A DNA stretch of 6,329 nucleotides from Erythrobacter sp. UBA3075 (GTDB lineage: Bacteria; Pseudomonadota; Alphaproteobacteria; Sphingomonadales; Sphingomonadaceae). A model generated the notes under the pieces. The model was not told the DNA's origin. It worked only from the letters and a program-made list of their open reading frames with translations, and searched no databases. The stretch lies in the NCBI GenBank assembly GCA_002367375.1, contig DFBR01000017.1, positions 9,867 through 16,195 on the forward strand, read 5' to 3'. Below are positions 1-6,329 of the stretch, piece by piece. The number at the start of each line of letters is the position of its first letter. Within the stretch, counting starts at the first letter, position 1. The position numbers and the translations under genes were made by a program.

Positions 1-49
1 TGGTCTCGACTTGCCCAGCCTATTTGCCGTTCGGCATCAGCACCTGCTC

Positions 50-65
50 AACGGACTGATCCGTT
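50..65 (-). other. Small hairpin immediately downstream of mmsA
   Basis: AACGGA and TCCGTT form a 6-bp stem around a 4-nt loop, starting 3 nt after the mmsA stop codon. The position would suit a terminator or an mRNA 3'-end stabiliser, but no T-run follows on the minus strand (the next bases are GAGCAGG) and the stem is only moderately GC-rich. I do not call it a terminator. The remaining bases out to position 1 hold no gene that I can support. Confidence 0.3.
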
Positions 66-68
66 TGC

Positions 69-1568
69 CTAACCCATGGTCGGGATCAGGAAGGCGTTTG
101 ATCCGTCACCGCCGCCATCGGGCCAGCGCTGGGTGATCTTCTTGGTTTTGGTCCAGAACTTCAGACCTTCCATGCCATATTGGTCGATGTCGCCAAATCC
201 GGAACGCTTCCACCCGCCAAAGCTGTGGTAGGCGACCGGCACGGGAATCGGCACATTAACGCCAACCATGCCAACATTTACCCGGTGCGCGAATTCGCGC
301 GCGGCGTGGCCATTGCGGGTGAAGATAGCGACGCCATTGCCATATTGGTGCTCGGTGGGGAGGCGCAGCGCATCCTCAAAATCCTTCGCGCGCACAATCT
401 GCAGCACGGGGCCGAAGATCTCTTCCTTGTAGCTTTCCATATCGGGTGTGACGTGGTCGATCAAAGTCGGGCCGACGAAGAAGCCGTTCTCGTGACCCTG
501 CAAGGTGAATCCGCGACCATCGATGACGATTTCGCCGCCTTCTTCCTCTGCCGTGGTGATCCACTGTTCCACCCGCGCCTTGTGTTCGGGCGTAACAACC
601 GGGCCGTAATGCGCTTCAGGATCGTTGGAGACGCCAACGCGCAGGGCGTTGATCGCCGGGATCAGCTTTTCCTTCAACCGCTCTGCCGTGTCCTCGCCAA
701 CTGGCACCACCACGGGCAGCGCCATGCAACGCTCTCCTGCCGAGCCGAAGGCGGCCCCGGCAAGATCGTTCACAACCTGATCGAGATCGGCATCGGGCAT
801 GACCACGCCGTGGTTTTTCGCTCCGCCAAAGGCCTGCACCCGCTTCGCATTCGCCGTGCCGCGCGAGTAGATATATTGCGCGATATCGGAACTGCCGACG
901 AAGCTGATGGCAGCAATGTCATCATGGTCGAGGATGGCATCGACCATTTCCTTATCGCCATGGACGACCTGCAACAGACCCTCAGGCGCGCCTGCTTCAA
1001 GGAACATCTCTGCAAGTCGCATGGGAACACTGGGATCGCGCTCACTGGGCTTGAGGATGAAGGCATTGCCTGCCGCAATCGCCATGCCGAACATCCACAT
1101 CGGGATCATCGCCGGGAAGTTGAACGGCGTGATGCCTGCACCAATGCCGAGCGGCTGGCGCATCGAATACACATCGATGCCCGGCCCTGCGCCATTGGTG
1201 TATTCGCCTTTCAGCGACTGCGGAATGCCACATGCATATTCGATTACTTCCAGACCGCGCTGCACATCGCCCTTGGCATCGTCCACGACCTTGCCGTGTT
1301 CGCTGGCGAGCAATTCGGCAAGTTCCTGCATATTGTCTTCGATGAGCTGCCTGAACTTGAACATCACGCGGGCGCGGCGCTGCGGATTGGTCGCTGCCCA
1401 TTCGGGCTGCACTTTCTTGGCATTTTCGATCGCCCGGTCGAGCACGGAGGCATCGCCCAAAGCGACTTCTGCCTGCACTTCACCCGTTGATGGGTTCCAT
1501 ATCTGGTGCTTGCGCCCACTGCCGCCCGAACCCGAACCGCCCTGAATGAAATGATCGACCTGCCGCAT
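69..1568 (-). CDS. mmsA: Methylmalonate-semialdehyde dehydrogenase (CoA-acylating)
   Basis: This 499-residue aldehyde dehydrogenase (ALDH6/MmsA class) oxidises methylmalonate semialdehyde or malonate semialdehyde with NAD+ and CoA, releasing CO2 and forming propionyl-CoA or acetyl-CoA. Visible marks are PFNFP (oxyanion Asn150), ILKPSE (K173) for cofactor binding, FVGSSDIA at 223-230, the nucleophile C281 in GERCMALP, and EEIFGPV at 382-388. The segment FGGAKNHGVVMPDAD near 248-261 replaces the usual ELGGK of hydrolytic aldehyde dehydrogenases, so the general-base Glu is absent, a hallmark of this CoA-dependent class. R104 and R280 sit where the Bacillus IolA enzyme has its substrate-carboxylate arginines (from memory, R107 and R283). 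The start at 1568 (MRQVDHFI) has GGAG 7 nt upstream and fits family length; a TTG at 1619 in the same frame would add 17 residues without a ribosome site. Residues 10-18 form an unusual Gly/Ser run. The product feeds the PccA and mutase encoded upstream, and the stop is TAG. Confidence 0.96.
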   Translation of the reverse strand: MRQVDHFIQGGSGSGGSGRKHQIWNPSTGEVQAEVALGDASVLDRAIENAKKVQPEWAATNPQRRARVMFKFRQLIEDNMQELAELLASEHGKVVDDAKGDVQRGLEVIEYACGIPQSLKGEYTNGAGPGIDVYSMRQPLGIGAGITPFNFPAMIPMWMFGMAIAAGNAFILKPSERDPSVPMRLAEMFLEAGAPEGLLQVVHGDKEMVDAILDHDDIAAISFVGSSDIAQYIYSRGTANAKRVQAFGGAKNHGVVMPDADLDQVVNDLAGAAFGSAGERCMALPVVVPVGEDTAERLKEKLIPAINALRVGVSNDPEAHYGPVVTPEHKARVEQWITTAEEEGGEIVIDGRGFTLQGHENGFFVGPTLIDHVTPDMESYKEEIFGPVLQIVRAKDFEDALRLPTEHQYGNGVAIFTRNGHAAREFAHRVNVGMVGVNVPIPVPVAYHSFGGWKRSGFGDIDQYGMEGLKFWTKTKKITQRWPDGGGDGSNAFLIPTMG

Positions 1569-1574
1569 GGGGCT

Positions 1575-1580
1575 TCTCCC
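1575..1580 (-). promoter_or_regulatory. Ribosome binding site deciding the mmsA start
   Basis: GGGAGA lies just upstream of the ATG at 1568, with 7 nt between GGAG and the start codon. No comparable purine run precedes the in-frame TTG at 1619, so the shorter reading frame is preferred. Confidence 0.75.
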
Positions 1581-1649
1581 GTTGTCTTGTGAATTCGCTG
1601 GCCTGTCGGCCGTGTTCAATCAATGCCGCGCGGGCAAATGCCGTTCGCT

Positions 1650-2429
1650 CTAGCGGCCCTTCCAGTTCGCCTCGCGCTTTTCAACAAAGGCCGCCATGCC
1701 TTCCTTCCTGTCTTCGGTGGCAGTCAGGATCTGGAATACCCGCCGCTCATGGAGCATGCCCTGCTGCAAGGTGGTCTCATAAGCTGCATCGACCAGCTCC
1801 TTGTTCACCATCGCTGCCATCGGCGCCATCCCGGCGATCGCTTGAGCTGCTTTCATCGCCTCATCCATCAGCTGGTCATGTGGCACGATCCGCGAAACAA
1901 GCCCTGCGCGCTCGGCTTCCTCGGCATCCATCATCCGGCCCGTGAGGCACAGATCCATCGCCTTGGACTTGCCCACAGCGCGCGTCAGACGCTGGCTGCC
2001 ACCCATGCCGGGCGCGACGCCGAGCTTGATTTCGGGTTGGCCGAATCTCGCATTTTCGGAAGCCACAATGAAGTCGGCCATCATGGCAAGCTCACACCCG
2101 CCGCCCAGCGCAAAGCCATTGACCGCCGCGATCCACGGCTTGCGGGTCTTGGCGGTCATATCGTTCCAGCCGGCAAAGAAATCTTCGAGGAAAAAATCGG
2201 CCGCCTGCTTGTCGACCATTTCCTTGATATCTGCGCCCGCTGCAAAGGCCTTGTCGCCCGATCCGGTGACCACGGCGCAATGCTGGCTATTGTCGGCTTC
2301 GAACGCGGCAAAGGCCTGCTGCAATTCGCCGAGCACGGTGGAATTCAGCGCATTGAGCGCTTCGGGCCGATTGAGCGTGATAAGGGTGACAGCGCCCTGC
2401 GTCTCACTGGTGATCGTTTCGTAGGCCAT
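1650..2429 (-). CDS. Enoyl-CoA hydratase (crotonase family)
   Basis: This 259-residue crotonase is expected to add water across the 2,3 double bond of enoyl-CoA esters in the cytoplasm. It shows [10 protein letters not shown] at 20-29, the oxyanion-hole and CoA-binding segment [11 protein letters not shown] at 61-71, [14 protein letters not shown] at 104-117 and [16 protein letters not shown] at 129-144. Both catalytic glutamates of rat mitochondrial crotonase (E144 and E164) are present as E113 and E133 with the same spacing of 20, so hydratase activity is more likely than the isomerase, hydrolase or decarboxylase activities of relatives that lack one of them. The start at 2429 (MAYETI) fits the family's N-terminus; the frame is open 30 codons further up, but those codons give a Ser/His/Arg-rich sequence unlike any crotonase. 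The Shine-Dalgarno is weak (AAAGAG, 4 nt spacer). Next to mmsA and the propionyl-CoA genes, methacrylyl-CoA in valine breakdown is a plausible substrate, but a general short-chain role in beta-oxidation fits equally well, so no symbol is given. Confidence 0.93.
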   Translation of the reverse strand: MAYETITSETQGAVTLITLNRPEALNALNSTVLGELQQAFAAFEADNSQHCAVVTGSGDKAFAAGADIKEMVDKQAADFFLEDFFAGWNDMTAKTRKPWIAAVNGFALGGGCELAMMADFIVASENARFGQPEIKLGVAPGMGGSQRLTRAVGKSKAMDLCLTGRMMDAEEAERAGLVSRIVPHDQLMDEAMKAAQAIAGMAPMAAMVNKELVDAAYETTLQQGMLHERRVFQILTATEDRKEGMAAFVEKREANWKGR

Positions 2430-2451
2430 AGTGCTCTTTCTGCTCGAATGG

Positions 2452-2496
2452 GTGCTTGCGCGCCTCAAATCATGTTGCGGCCATTGGTGCAAGCAC
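2452..2496 (-). repeat. 8-bp perfect inverted repeat in the pccA-hydratase gap
   Basis: The arms are GTGCTTGC (2452-2459) and GCAAGCAC (2489-2496), exact reverse complements separated by 29 nt. They lie in the 118-nt gap between the pccA stop and the hydratase start, with the nearer arm about 22 nt before the start codon. No T-run follows on either strand, so this does not look like an intrinsic terminator. It might form an mRNA stem that affects stability or translation of the hydratase, or be a split protein-binding site. The role is not known, and chance cannot be excluded at this arm length. Confidence 0.4.
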
Positions 2497-2547
2497 AGTG
2501 ACAATAGCGGTGACTGCATAGGCCAGCGTCAGGCGATCGGTGAGCGC

Positions 2548-4569
2548 CTACTCCAGCTCGAGGATCACCGCGTCGACGACCAACGTCTCGCCTTCGCTGG
2601 CGTTGATTGTGTCGACCGTGCCGGCCTTTTCGGCGCGCAGGATGTTCTCCATCTTCATCGCTTCGACGGTGGCGAGCGGCTGCCCCGCCTCGACCGCATC
2701 GCCTTCGCCGACATGCAGTTTGACCAACAGACCGGGCATCGGGCACAGCAGCATTTTGGAGGTATCAGGCGGCACCTTCTCGATCATATGAGCGGCGTGT
2801 GTGGCGAGCCGCGAAGGCAGCGCCATGCCGCGATATTTGCGCCCGTGGGTGGTGAGCTTCCACCACGCTCCATCGCGCTGCAATTGCACGCCATACTCGG
2901 CATCATCGGCTGTGATCGTGGAAAGCCGCATTCCCGGCTGCCAGTCCCATGTGCCCGCAATCCAATTGCCATCGACCGTGGCGCCGCCATCGCCGAGTTC
3001 GACCGTGTAGATCTCGCCATCCAGCTTAACGGTCCAGCTTGAGCCGGGTGACGGCGCACCGTTGATCCGTTCCGAAATCCGCCCGGCCCGCGCCCGCTCG
3101 GTGCATTCAGCCCCGGCGATCCATGCGGCCACTGCGCGCTTCATATCCTCCGACGCTGCCGCGCCTTCAAAGCCTTCGGGATATTCCTCGGCAATAAAGC
3201 CGGTGGTCATATTGCCGCTGCGGAAGCGCGGATGCTGCATCAGCGCAGAGAGGAAATCGACATTGTGGCCGAGCCCTTCGAGCACCACGCGGTCGAGCGC
3301 CTCAACCTGTAGATCGGCGGCTTGGTCGCGCGTTTTGCCCCATGTCACCAACTTGGCGATCATCGGGTCGTAGAAGATCGAAACTTCGCCGCCTTCCTGA
3401 ACGCCGCTGTCGATGCGAACGCCTCCCCCGTTTTCTTGGGCAACACCGCGAATGCCACCGTCCCACGCCTCGACGGGCGTTGCATAGCGCACCAAGCGCC
3501 CGGTGCTGGGCAGGAAGCCGCGATAGGGGTCTTCGGCATAGATGCGCGTTTCGATGGACCAGCCGTCGATCTTGACGTCGTCCTGCGTCATTTCCAACTT
3601 CTCACCCGCCGCAACGCGGATCATCAGCTCGACCAGATCGACGCCGGTGATCGCCTCGGTAACGGGATGCTCGACCTGCAGCCTTGTGTTCATTTCGAGA
3701 AAGTAGAAGCTCTCCCCCGTTGTATCGGCGCCGCTGACAATCAGCTCGACCGTGCCTGCAGAATGGTAGCCCACGGCCTGTGACAAGGCGACCGCCTGCT
3801 CGCCCATCTTGCGGCGCATTTCGGGCGTGACGAAGGGGCTGGGCGCTTCTTCCACCACCTTCTGGTGGCGGCGCTGGATGCTGCATTCGCGCTCATTGAA
3901 ATAGAGCACATTGCCGTGCTTGTCGCCGAGCACCTGAATCTCGATATGGCGCGGATCGAGGATGAATTTCTCGATGAAGACGCGGTCATCGCCAAAGCTG
4001 TTGAGCCCTTCGCGCTTGGTCGCCTCGAACCCTTCGCGCACGTCCTTTTCACTATACGCAAGCCGCATTCCCTTGCCGCCGCCGCCCGCGCTGGCCTTCA
4101 TCATCACCGGATAGCCGATCTCTGCCGAGATGCGCACCGCATGGTCGGTATCCTCGATCTCTCCGACAAAGCCGGGGACGACATTGACGCCCGCTGCTTT
4201 GGCGAGTTTCTTGGACTCGATCTTGTCGCCCATCGCCGCGATAGCGCCCGCAGGCGGGCCGATGAACTCGATGTTCTCCGCCGCGAGCGCCTCAACAAAG
4301 CTCGCCCGTTCGGACAGGAAACCATACCCCGGATGCACCGCTTCTGCGCCGGTCTGCTTGCAGGCAGCAATGATCTTGTCCGCGATCAGGTAGCTTTCGG
4401 CGGCAGGCGCAGGGCCAATATGCACTGCCTCGTCAGCCATTTGCACAAACAGCGCGCGCGCATCAGCATCGGAATAGACCGCCACCGTGGCAATGCCCAT
4501 GCGCCGCGCCGTCTTGATGACCCGGCATGCAATTTCGCCGCGATTGGCGATAAGGATTTTCTTGAACAT
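2548..4569 (-). CDS. pccA: Propionyl-CoA carboxylase alpha subunit (biotin carboxylase + biotin carrier)
   Basis: This 673-residue subunit carboxylates its own biotin using ATP and bicarbonate, and passes the carboxyl group to a beta subunit that makes methylmalonyl-CoA from propionyl-CoA. Domains in order are: biotin carboxylase N-domain (1-110, KILIANRGEIACR); ATP-grasp (about 115-325) with the glycine loop GGGGKGM at 162-168, HQKVVEEAP at 235-243 and the active-site run EMNTRLQVEH at 292-301; carboxylase C-domain (about 335-445, including R342 in ETRIYAED); a divergent BT-type linker (about 450-600); and a biotinyl domain ending in EAMKM with K639 as the biotinylated lysine. The one-chain fusion and this length separate it from AccC of acetyl-CoA carboxylase, which is about 450 residues and ends before the carrier. 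A methylcrotonyl-CoA or geranyl-CoA carboxylase alpha chain has the same layout, but the adjacent mutase favours PCC. The ATG lies in TAATG, overlapping the esterase stop by one base; AAGGGG lies 10 nt upstream. The beta subunit is not in the window. Confidence 0.94.
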   Translation of the reverse strand: MFKKILIANRGEIACRVIKTARRMGIATVAVYSDADARALFVQMADEAVHIGPAPAAESYLIADKIIAACKQTGAEAVHPGYGFLSERASFVEALAAENIEFIGPPAGAIAAMGDKIESKKLAKAAGVNVVPGFVGEIEDTDHAVRISAEIGYPVMMKASAGGGGKGMRLAYSEKDVREGFEATKREGLNSFGDDRVFIEKFILDPRHIEIQVLGDKHGNVLYFNERECSIQRRHQKVVEEAPSPFVTPEMRRKMGEQAVALSQAVGYHSAGTVELIVSGADTTGESFYFLEMNTRLQVEHPVTEAITGVDLVELMIRVAAGEKLEMTQDDVKIDGWSIETRIYAEDPYRGFLPSTGRLVRYATPVEAWDGGIRGVAQENGGGVRIDSGVQEGGEVSIFYDPMIAKLVTWGKTRDQAADLQVEALDRVVLEGLGHNVDFLSALMQHPRFRSGNMTTGFIAEEYPEGFEGAAASEDMKRAVAAWIAGAECTERARAGRISERINGAPSPGSSWTVKLDGEIYTVELGDGGATVDGNWIAGTWDWQPGMRLSTITADDAEYGVQLQRDGAWWKLTTHGRKYRGMALPSRLATHAAHMIEKVPPDTSKMLLCPMPGLLVKLHVGEGDAVEAGQPLATVEAMKMENILRAEKAGTVDTINASEGETLVVDAVILELE

Positions 4570-5423
4570 TATTCAGCGGCCCCTTGTTGCGCGCATGGTA
4601 CGTCAAAGCCCCATTCGGGTGCGAAATCATAGCCGGTAGGCAGCAGGAATTGCAGCACTGTCGGCGTGAGAATGTGGTAAGCGGTCGCGTGAGTCAGCTC
4701 CGGTGTGGCAAGGAGGCACACTCCCTCACCGCCAGATACCGCAACCATTTCGATAGCTTCCTGCGTGTCGGGCCCTTCATTGGAATAACTGACCAGCAAG
4801 TGGCCGCGTTCGCGCCCGTCTGAAACCTGTTCGACCGCTGAGCGAGCAAGCGCCTGACTATCCCACCACAGGCTGGGATTGACCGCCCCATAGGCGTCAA
4901 ACAGCTCAGGTTCGGCGAGCCATGTTTCGACGATGAACAGGCCGGCGAGAGATTCGCCAATGACCGCGTCGGTGCCATTTGTGCGGTATGTGGTTTCGAT
5001 CAGGGGTTTTACCTGATCGCGGATGTAAGCGCGGAAGCTGGCTGCATTCCCGGCAGTCGGGAAAGCCTCGCGCTCTTCAGCAGTGCCGCTCGTGCCGATC
5101 AGTTCCGCGCGCCGATCCCGTGTGCTGATGCCGACGATGATGGCAGGCTGCGAGCGGCCCCACAGCGCGTTGAGTGCGGAAGTACCGGAAACATGCAGAA
5201 AATCCTGATCGAACCCGCCATCGATCAGGTATAGCACCGGGTAGTGGTCTTCGCCTTCGCCATAACCATTCGGCAAAAAGACATTGATCTGTCGCGCAGG
5301 CGCTTCATCGCCCAAGCTGACGAGATGGGTTTGGCCGATGGTGATCGGTGTTCCGGCGTCCTGTGCCAGCGCCGGGTTCGCCATTGCAAGCGCCGCGATG
5401 GCGAAGATGGTTCTGTAGATCAC
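4569..5423 (-). CDS. Exported alpha/beta-hydrolase, putative esterase (Fes/IroE/esterase D-like family)
   Basis: This 284-residue protein starts with GTG, supported by a good Shine-Dalgarno (GGAGG) 7 nt upstream. Residues 1-20 are a typical Sec signal peptide (positive residue at R4, hydrophobic Ala/Ile/Leu core, ALA|Q cleavage site after A20), so the mature enzyme is predicted to be periplasmic. The mature part matches the 'putative esterase' alpha/beta-hydrolase family (PF00756): the YPVLYLIDGG strand-turn near 61-70, the nucleophile elbow GESLAG with Ser158, and NPSLWWD near 182-188, which is typical of Fes/IroE-like members. The catalytic His is probably H245 or H250; I cannot place the acid with certainty. 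Only two cysteines remain after cleavage (C236 and C277), which could form a disulfide. The substrate is unknown; relatives cleave siderophore esters, S-formylglutathione or other short esters. The gene overlaps the mutase by 4 nt and pccA by 1 nt, so it is coupled to both, though its predicted location does not fit the CoA pathway. Family confident; function not assigned. Confidence 0.88.
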   Translation of the reverse strand: MIYRTIFAIAALAMANPALAQDAGTPITIGQTHLVSLGDEAPARQINVFLPNGYGEGEDHYPVLYLIDGGFDQDFLHVSGTSALNALWGRSQPAIIVGISTRDRRAELIGTSGTAEEREAFPTAGNAASFRAYIRDQVKPLIETTYRTNGTDAVIGESLAGLFIVETWLAEPELFDAYGAVNPSLWWDSQALARSAVEQVSDGRERGHLLVSYSNEGPDTQEAIEMVAVSGGEGVCLLATPELTHATAYHILTPTVLQFLLPTGYDFAPEWGFDVPCAQQGAAE

Positions 5424-6329
5424 TCCGCCGCCTCCATCTCTTCCCCCGCAGGTGGCATATTGTGGCCGAGCAGCCGCAGCACGTCGGCAACGGCTTCGAC
5501 CACATTGGTGCCGGGGCCGTAAATGCCCTGCACACCGGCCTTCTTCAGGAAGTCATAATCCTGCGGCGGGATCACCCCACCCGCGACCACTTTGATATCG
5601 GCGCGGTCTGCGTCTTTCAGGTGCTGGATCATTTCCGGGATCAGGGTCTTGTGACCGGCCGCCAGAGAGCTGGCGCCGACCGCGTCCACATCATGCTCTA
5701 TCGCCATGCGCGCGGTTTCCTCCGGCGTCTGGAATAGCGGGCCGGAGATCACTTCAAAGCCCATATCGGTGAAGGCAGACGCGATCACATTGGCGCCGCG
5801 ATCATGCCCGTCCTGACCCATTTTGGCGACAAGTATGCGCGGCTTGTGATCCAGCCTGCGCGCCACAGCTTCCACGCCCGCGACAACCTGCGCGTAACGC
5901 GCATCGCCCTCATAGGCAGCGGCATAGACGCCCTTCACGGGAGTGGGCACGGTGTCATAGCGTCCGAACACATCCTCCATCGCGGCGGAGATTTCGCCCA
6001 GTGATGCGTCATGACGTGCCGCTTCGACTGCGAGGGTGAGCAGGTTCGCATCACCGCGCGCGCCTTCGGTCAAAGCCTTGAGCGCGGCTCGGCAAGCATC
6101 ATCGTCACGCTCTGCCCGCACCCGCTCCAGCCGCGCGACCTGCGAGGCACGCACTGCGTGATTGTCGATGTCGAGCGTGTCGAGATGGTCTTCCTCGTCG
6201 AGCCGATATTTGTTCACGCCGACGATCACCGTATCGCCCTTATCGACGCTCGCCTGTTTGGCGGCGGCGGCTTCCTCAATGCGGGCCTTGGGCATTCCGC
6301 TAGCGACCGCTTCGGTCATGCCGCCAAGG
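5420..6329 (-). CDS. scpA: Methylmalonyl-CoA mutase, C-terminal part (partial, runs off the right edge)
   Basis: Adenosylcobalamin-dependent methylmalonyl-CoA mutase interconverts (R)-methylmalonyl-CoA and succinyl-CoA in the cytoplasm, the last step of propionyl-CoA assimilation. The frame stays open to the window edge, so 302 C-terminal residues are seen of a family that usually has about 700. Numbering from the Met at 6319, the first ~125 residues are the end of the substrate-binding barrel domain and the linker (LGGM, then SGMPK and IEEAAA are family-typical). The B12-binding domain follows with the full base-off signature: DGHDRG around residues 170-175, where H172 (codon 5804-5806) is the lower cobalt ligand, then SSL near 217-219 and the GG of VVAGG near 247-248. 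The tail after LRLLG is short and acidic. The stop is TGA and overlaps the start of the next gene. The name scpA is one of several in use (mutB, mcmA, bhbA). The family call is very secure; whether the enzyme is one chain or has a separate small subunit cannot be seen, although the intact B12 domain argues that this chain is catalytic. Confidence 0.96.
   Translation of the reverse strand, partial: LGGMTEAVASGMPKARIEEAAAAKQASVDKGDTVIVGVNKYRLDEEDHLDTLDIDNHAVRASQVARLERVRAERDDDACRAALKALTEGARGDANLLTLAVEAARHDASLGEISAAMEDVFGRYDTVPTPVKGVYAAAYEGDARYAQVVAGVEAVARRLDHKPRILVAKMGQDGHDRGANVIASAFTDMGFEVISGPLFQTPEETARMAIEHDVDAVGASSLAAGHKTLIPEMIQHLKDADRADIKVVAGGVIPPQDYDFLKKAGVQGIYGPGTNVVEAVADVLRLLGHNMPPAGEEMEAAE
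5431..5435 (-). promoter_or_regulatory. Ribosome binding site for the esterase, inside the mutase gene
   Basis: GGAGG lies 7 nt before the GTG start of the esterase, within the last codons of the mutase. It decides the GTG start and shows that the esterase has its own initiation signal despite the 4-nt overlap with the mutase stop. Confidence 0.75.

Noticed and set aside
180..1490. A 436-codon open frame on the plus strand opposite mmsA
   Set aside because: Its translation is rich in His, Arg, Asp and Ala with no family pattern, and it lies wholly antisense to a clearly real dehydrogenase. Long antisense frames are expected from third-position GC bias.
1600..1611. GGCC-TGTC-GGCC hairpin between the hydratase and mmsA
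   Set aside because: Only 4 bp with no T-run; common by chance in GC-rich DNA.
1569..1619. N-terminal extension of MmsA by 17 residues from a TTG codon
   Set aside because: It has no Shine-Dalgarno and the added residues do not resemble the family, while the ATG at 1568 has a well-placed GGAG.
1623..2501. A 292-codon open frame on the plus strand opposite the enoyl-CoA hydratase
   Set aside because: It is antisense to a crotonase with all catalytic residues intact, and its translation shows no recognisable domain or hydrophobic pattern.
2474..2504. Possible promoter for the hydratase gene, with TTGTCA as a -35 box
   Set aside because: TTGTCA (2504-2499, minus strand) is close to the -35 consensus, but no good -10 box lies 16-18 nt downstream; the nearest candidate, CATGAT, is too far.
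2430..2519. N-terminal extension of the enoyl-CoA hydratase by 30 residues
   Set aside because: The added stretch is low-similarity Ser/His/Arg-rich sequence spanning the intergenic gap; crotonases of this type begin close to the MAYETI start.
2532..2548. GGCG/CGCC stem just after the pccA stop as a terminator
   Set aside because: Only 4 bp of stem around a 9-nt loop and no T-run follows.
3865..4632. A 255-codon open frame on the plus strand crossing the esterase-pccA junction
   Set aside because: It is opposite conserved biotin carboxylase sequence and its translation (His/Arg/Asp-rich) matches nothing; it is an antisense shadow.

Overview
The window looks like core catabolic DNA from an alphaproteobacterium, most likely in the Sphingomonadales (an Erythrobacter-like lineage is my best guess). 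This rests on the GC-rich coding style, the protein families and the gene combination; there is no rRNA or other phylogenetic marker here, so the placement is an inference. All supported genes lie on the minus strand and are read from the right end of the window to the left.

In transcription order the layout is: the C-terminal part of a methylmalonyl-CoA mutase (cut by the right edge); a small exported alpha/beta-hydrolase of the Fes/IroE-like 'putative esterase' family; the biotin-carrying alpha subunit of propionyl-CoA carboxylase (PccA); a 118-nt gap; an enoyl-CoA hydratase of the crotonase type; an 81-nt gap; and CoA-acylating methylmalonate-semialdehyde dehydrogenase (MmsA). A 68-nt tail follows with no gene. 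The first three genes are tightly packed: mutase and esterase overlap by 4 nt (GTGA), and esterase and pccA overlap by 1 nt (TAATG). This points to one transcript with translational coupling.

Four of the five genes form a coherent pathway for the end of branched-chain amino acid and odd-chain fatty acid breakdown. The hydratase can act on enoyl-CoA esters such as methacrylyl-CoA or crotonyl-CoA. MmsA converts (methyl)malonate semialdehyde to propionyl-CoA or acetyl-CoA. PccA, with a beta subunit not in this window, carboxylates propionyl-CoA to methylmalonyl-CoA. The B12-dependent mutase then makes succinyl-CoA for the TCA cycle. The PCC beta subunit and methylmalonyl-CoA epimerase are not in the window.

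The gene that does not fit is the esterase: it carries a signal peptide, so it should act in the periplasm, yet it is translationally locked between two cytoplasmic CoA enzymes. Other points of note are an 8-bp perfect inverted repeat and an in-frame hydrophobic reading frame in the pccA-hydratase gap, a glycine/serine-rich N-terminal loop in MmsA, and start-codon corrections for two genes. I found no mobile element, CRISPR array, RNA gene or defence system, and nothing here that looks like an undescribed system.
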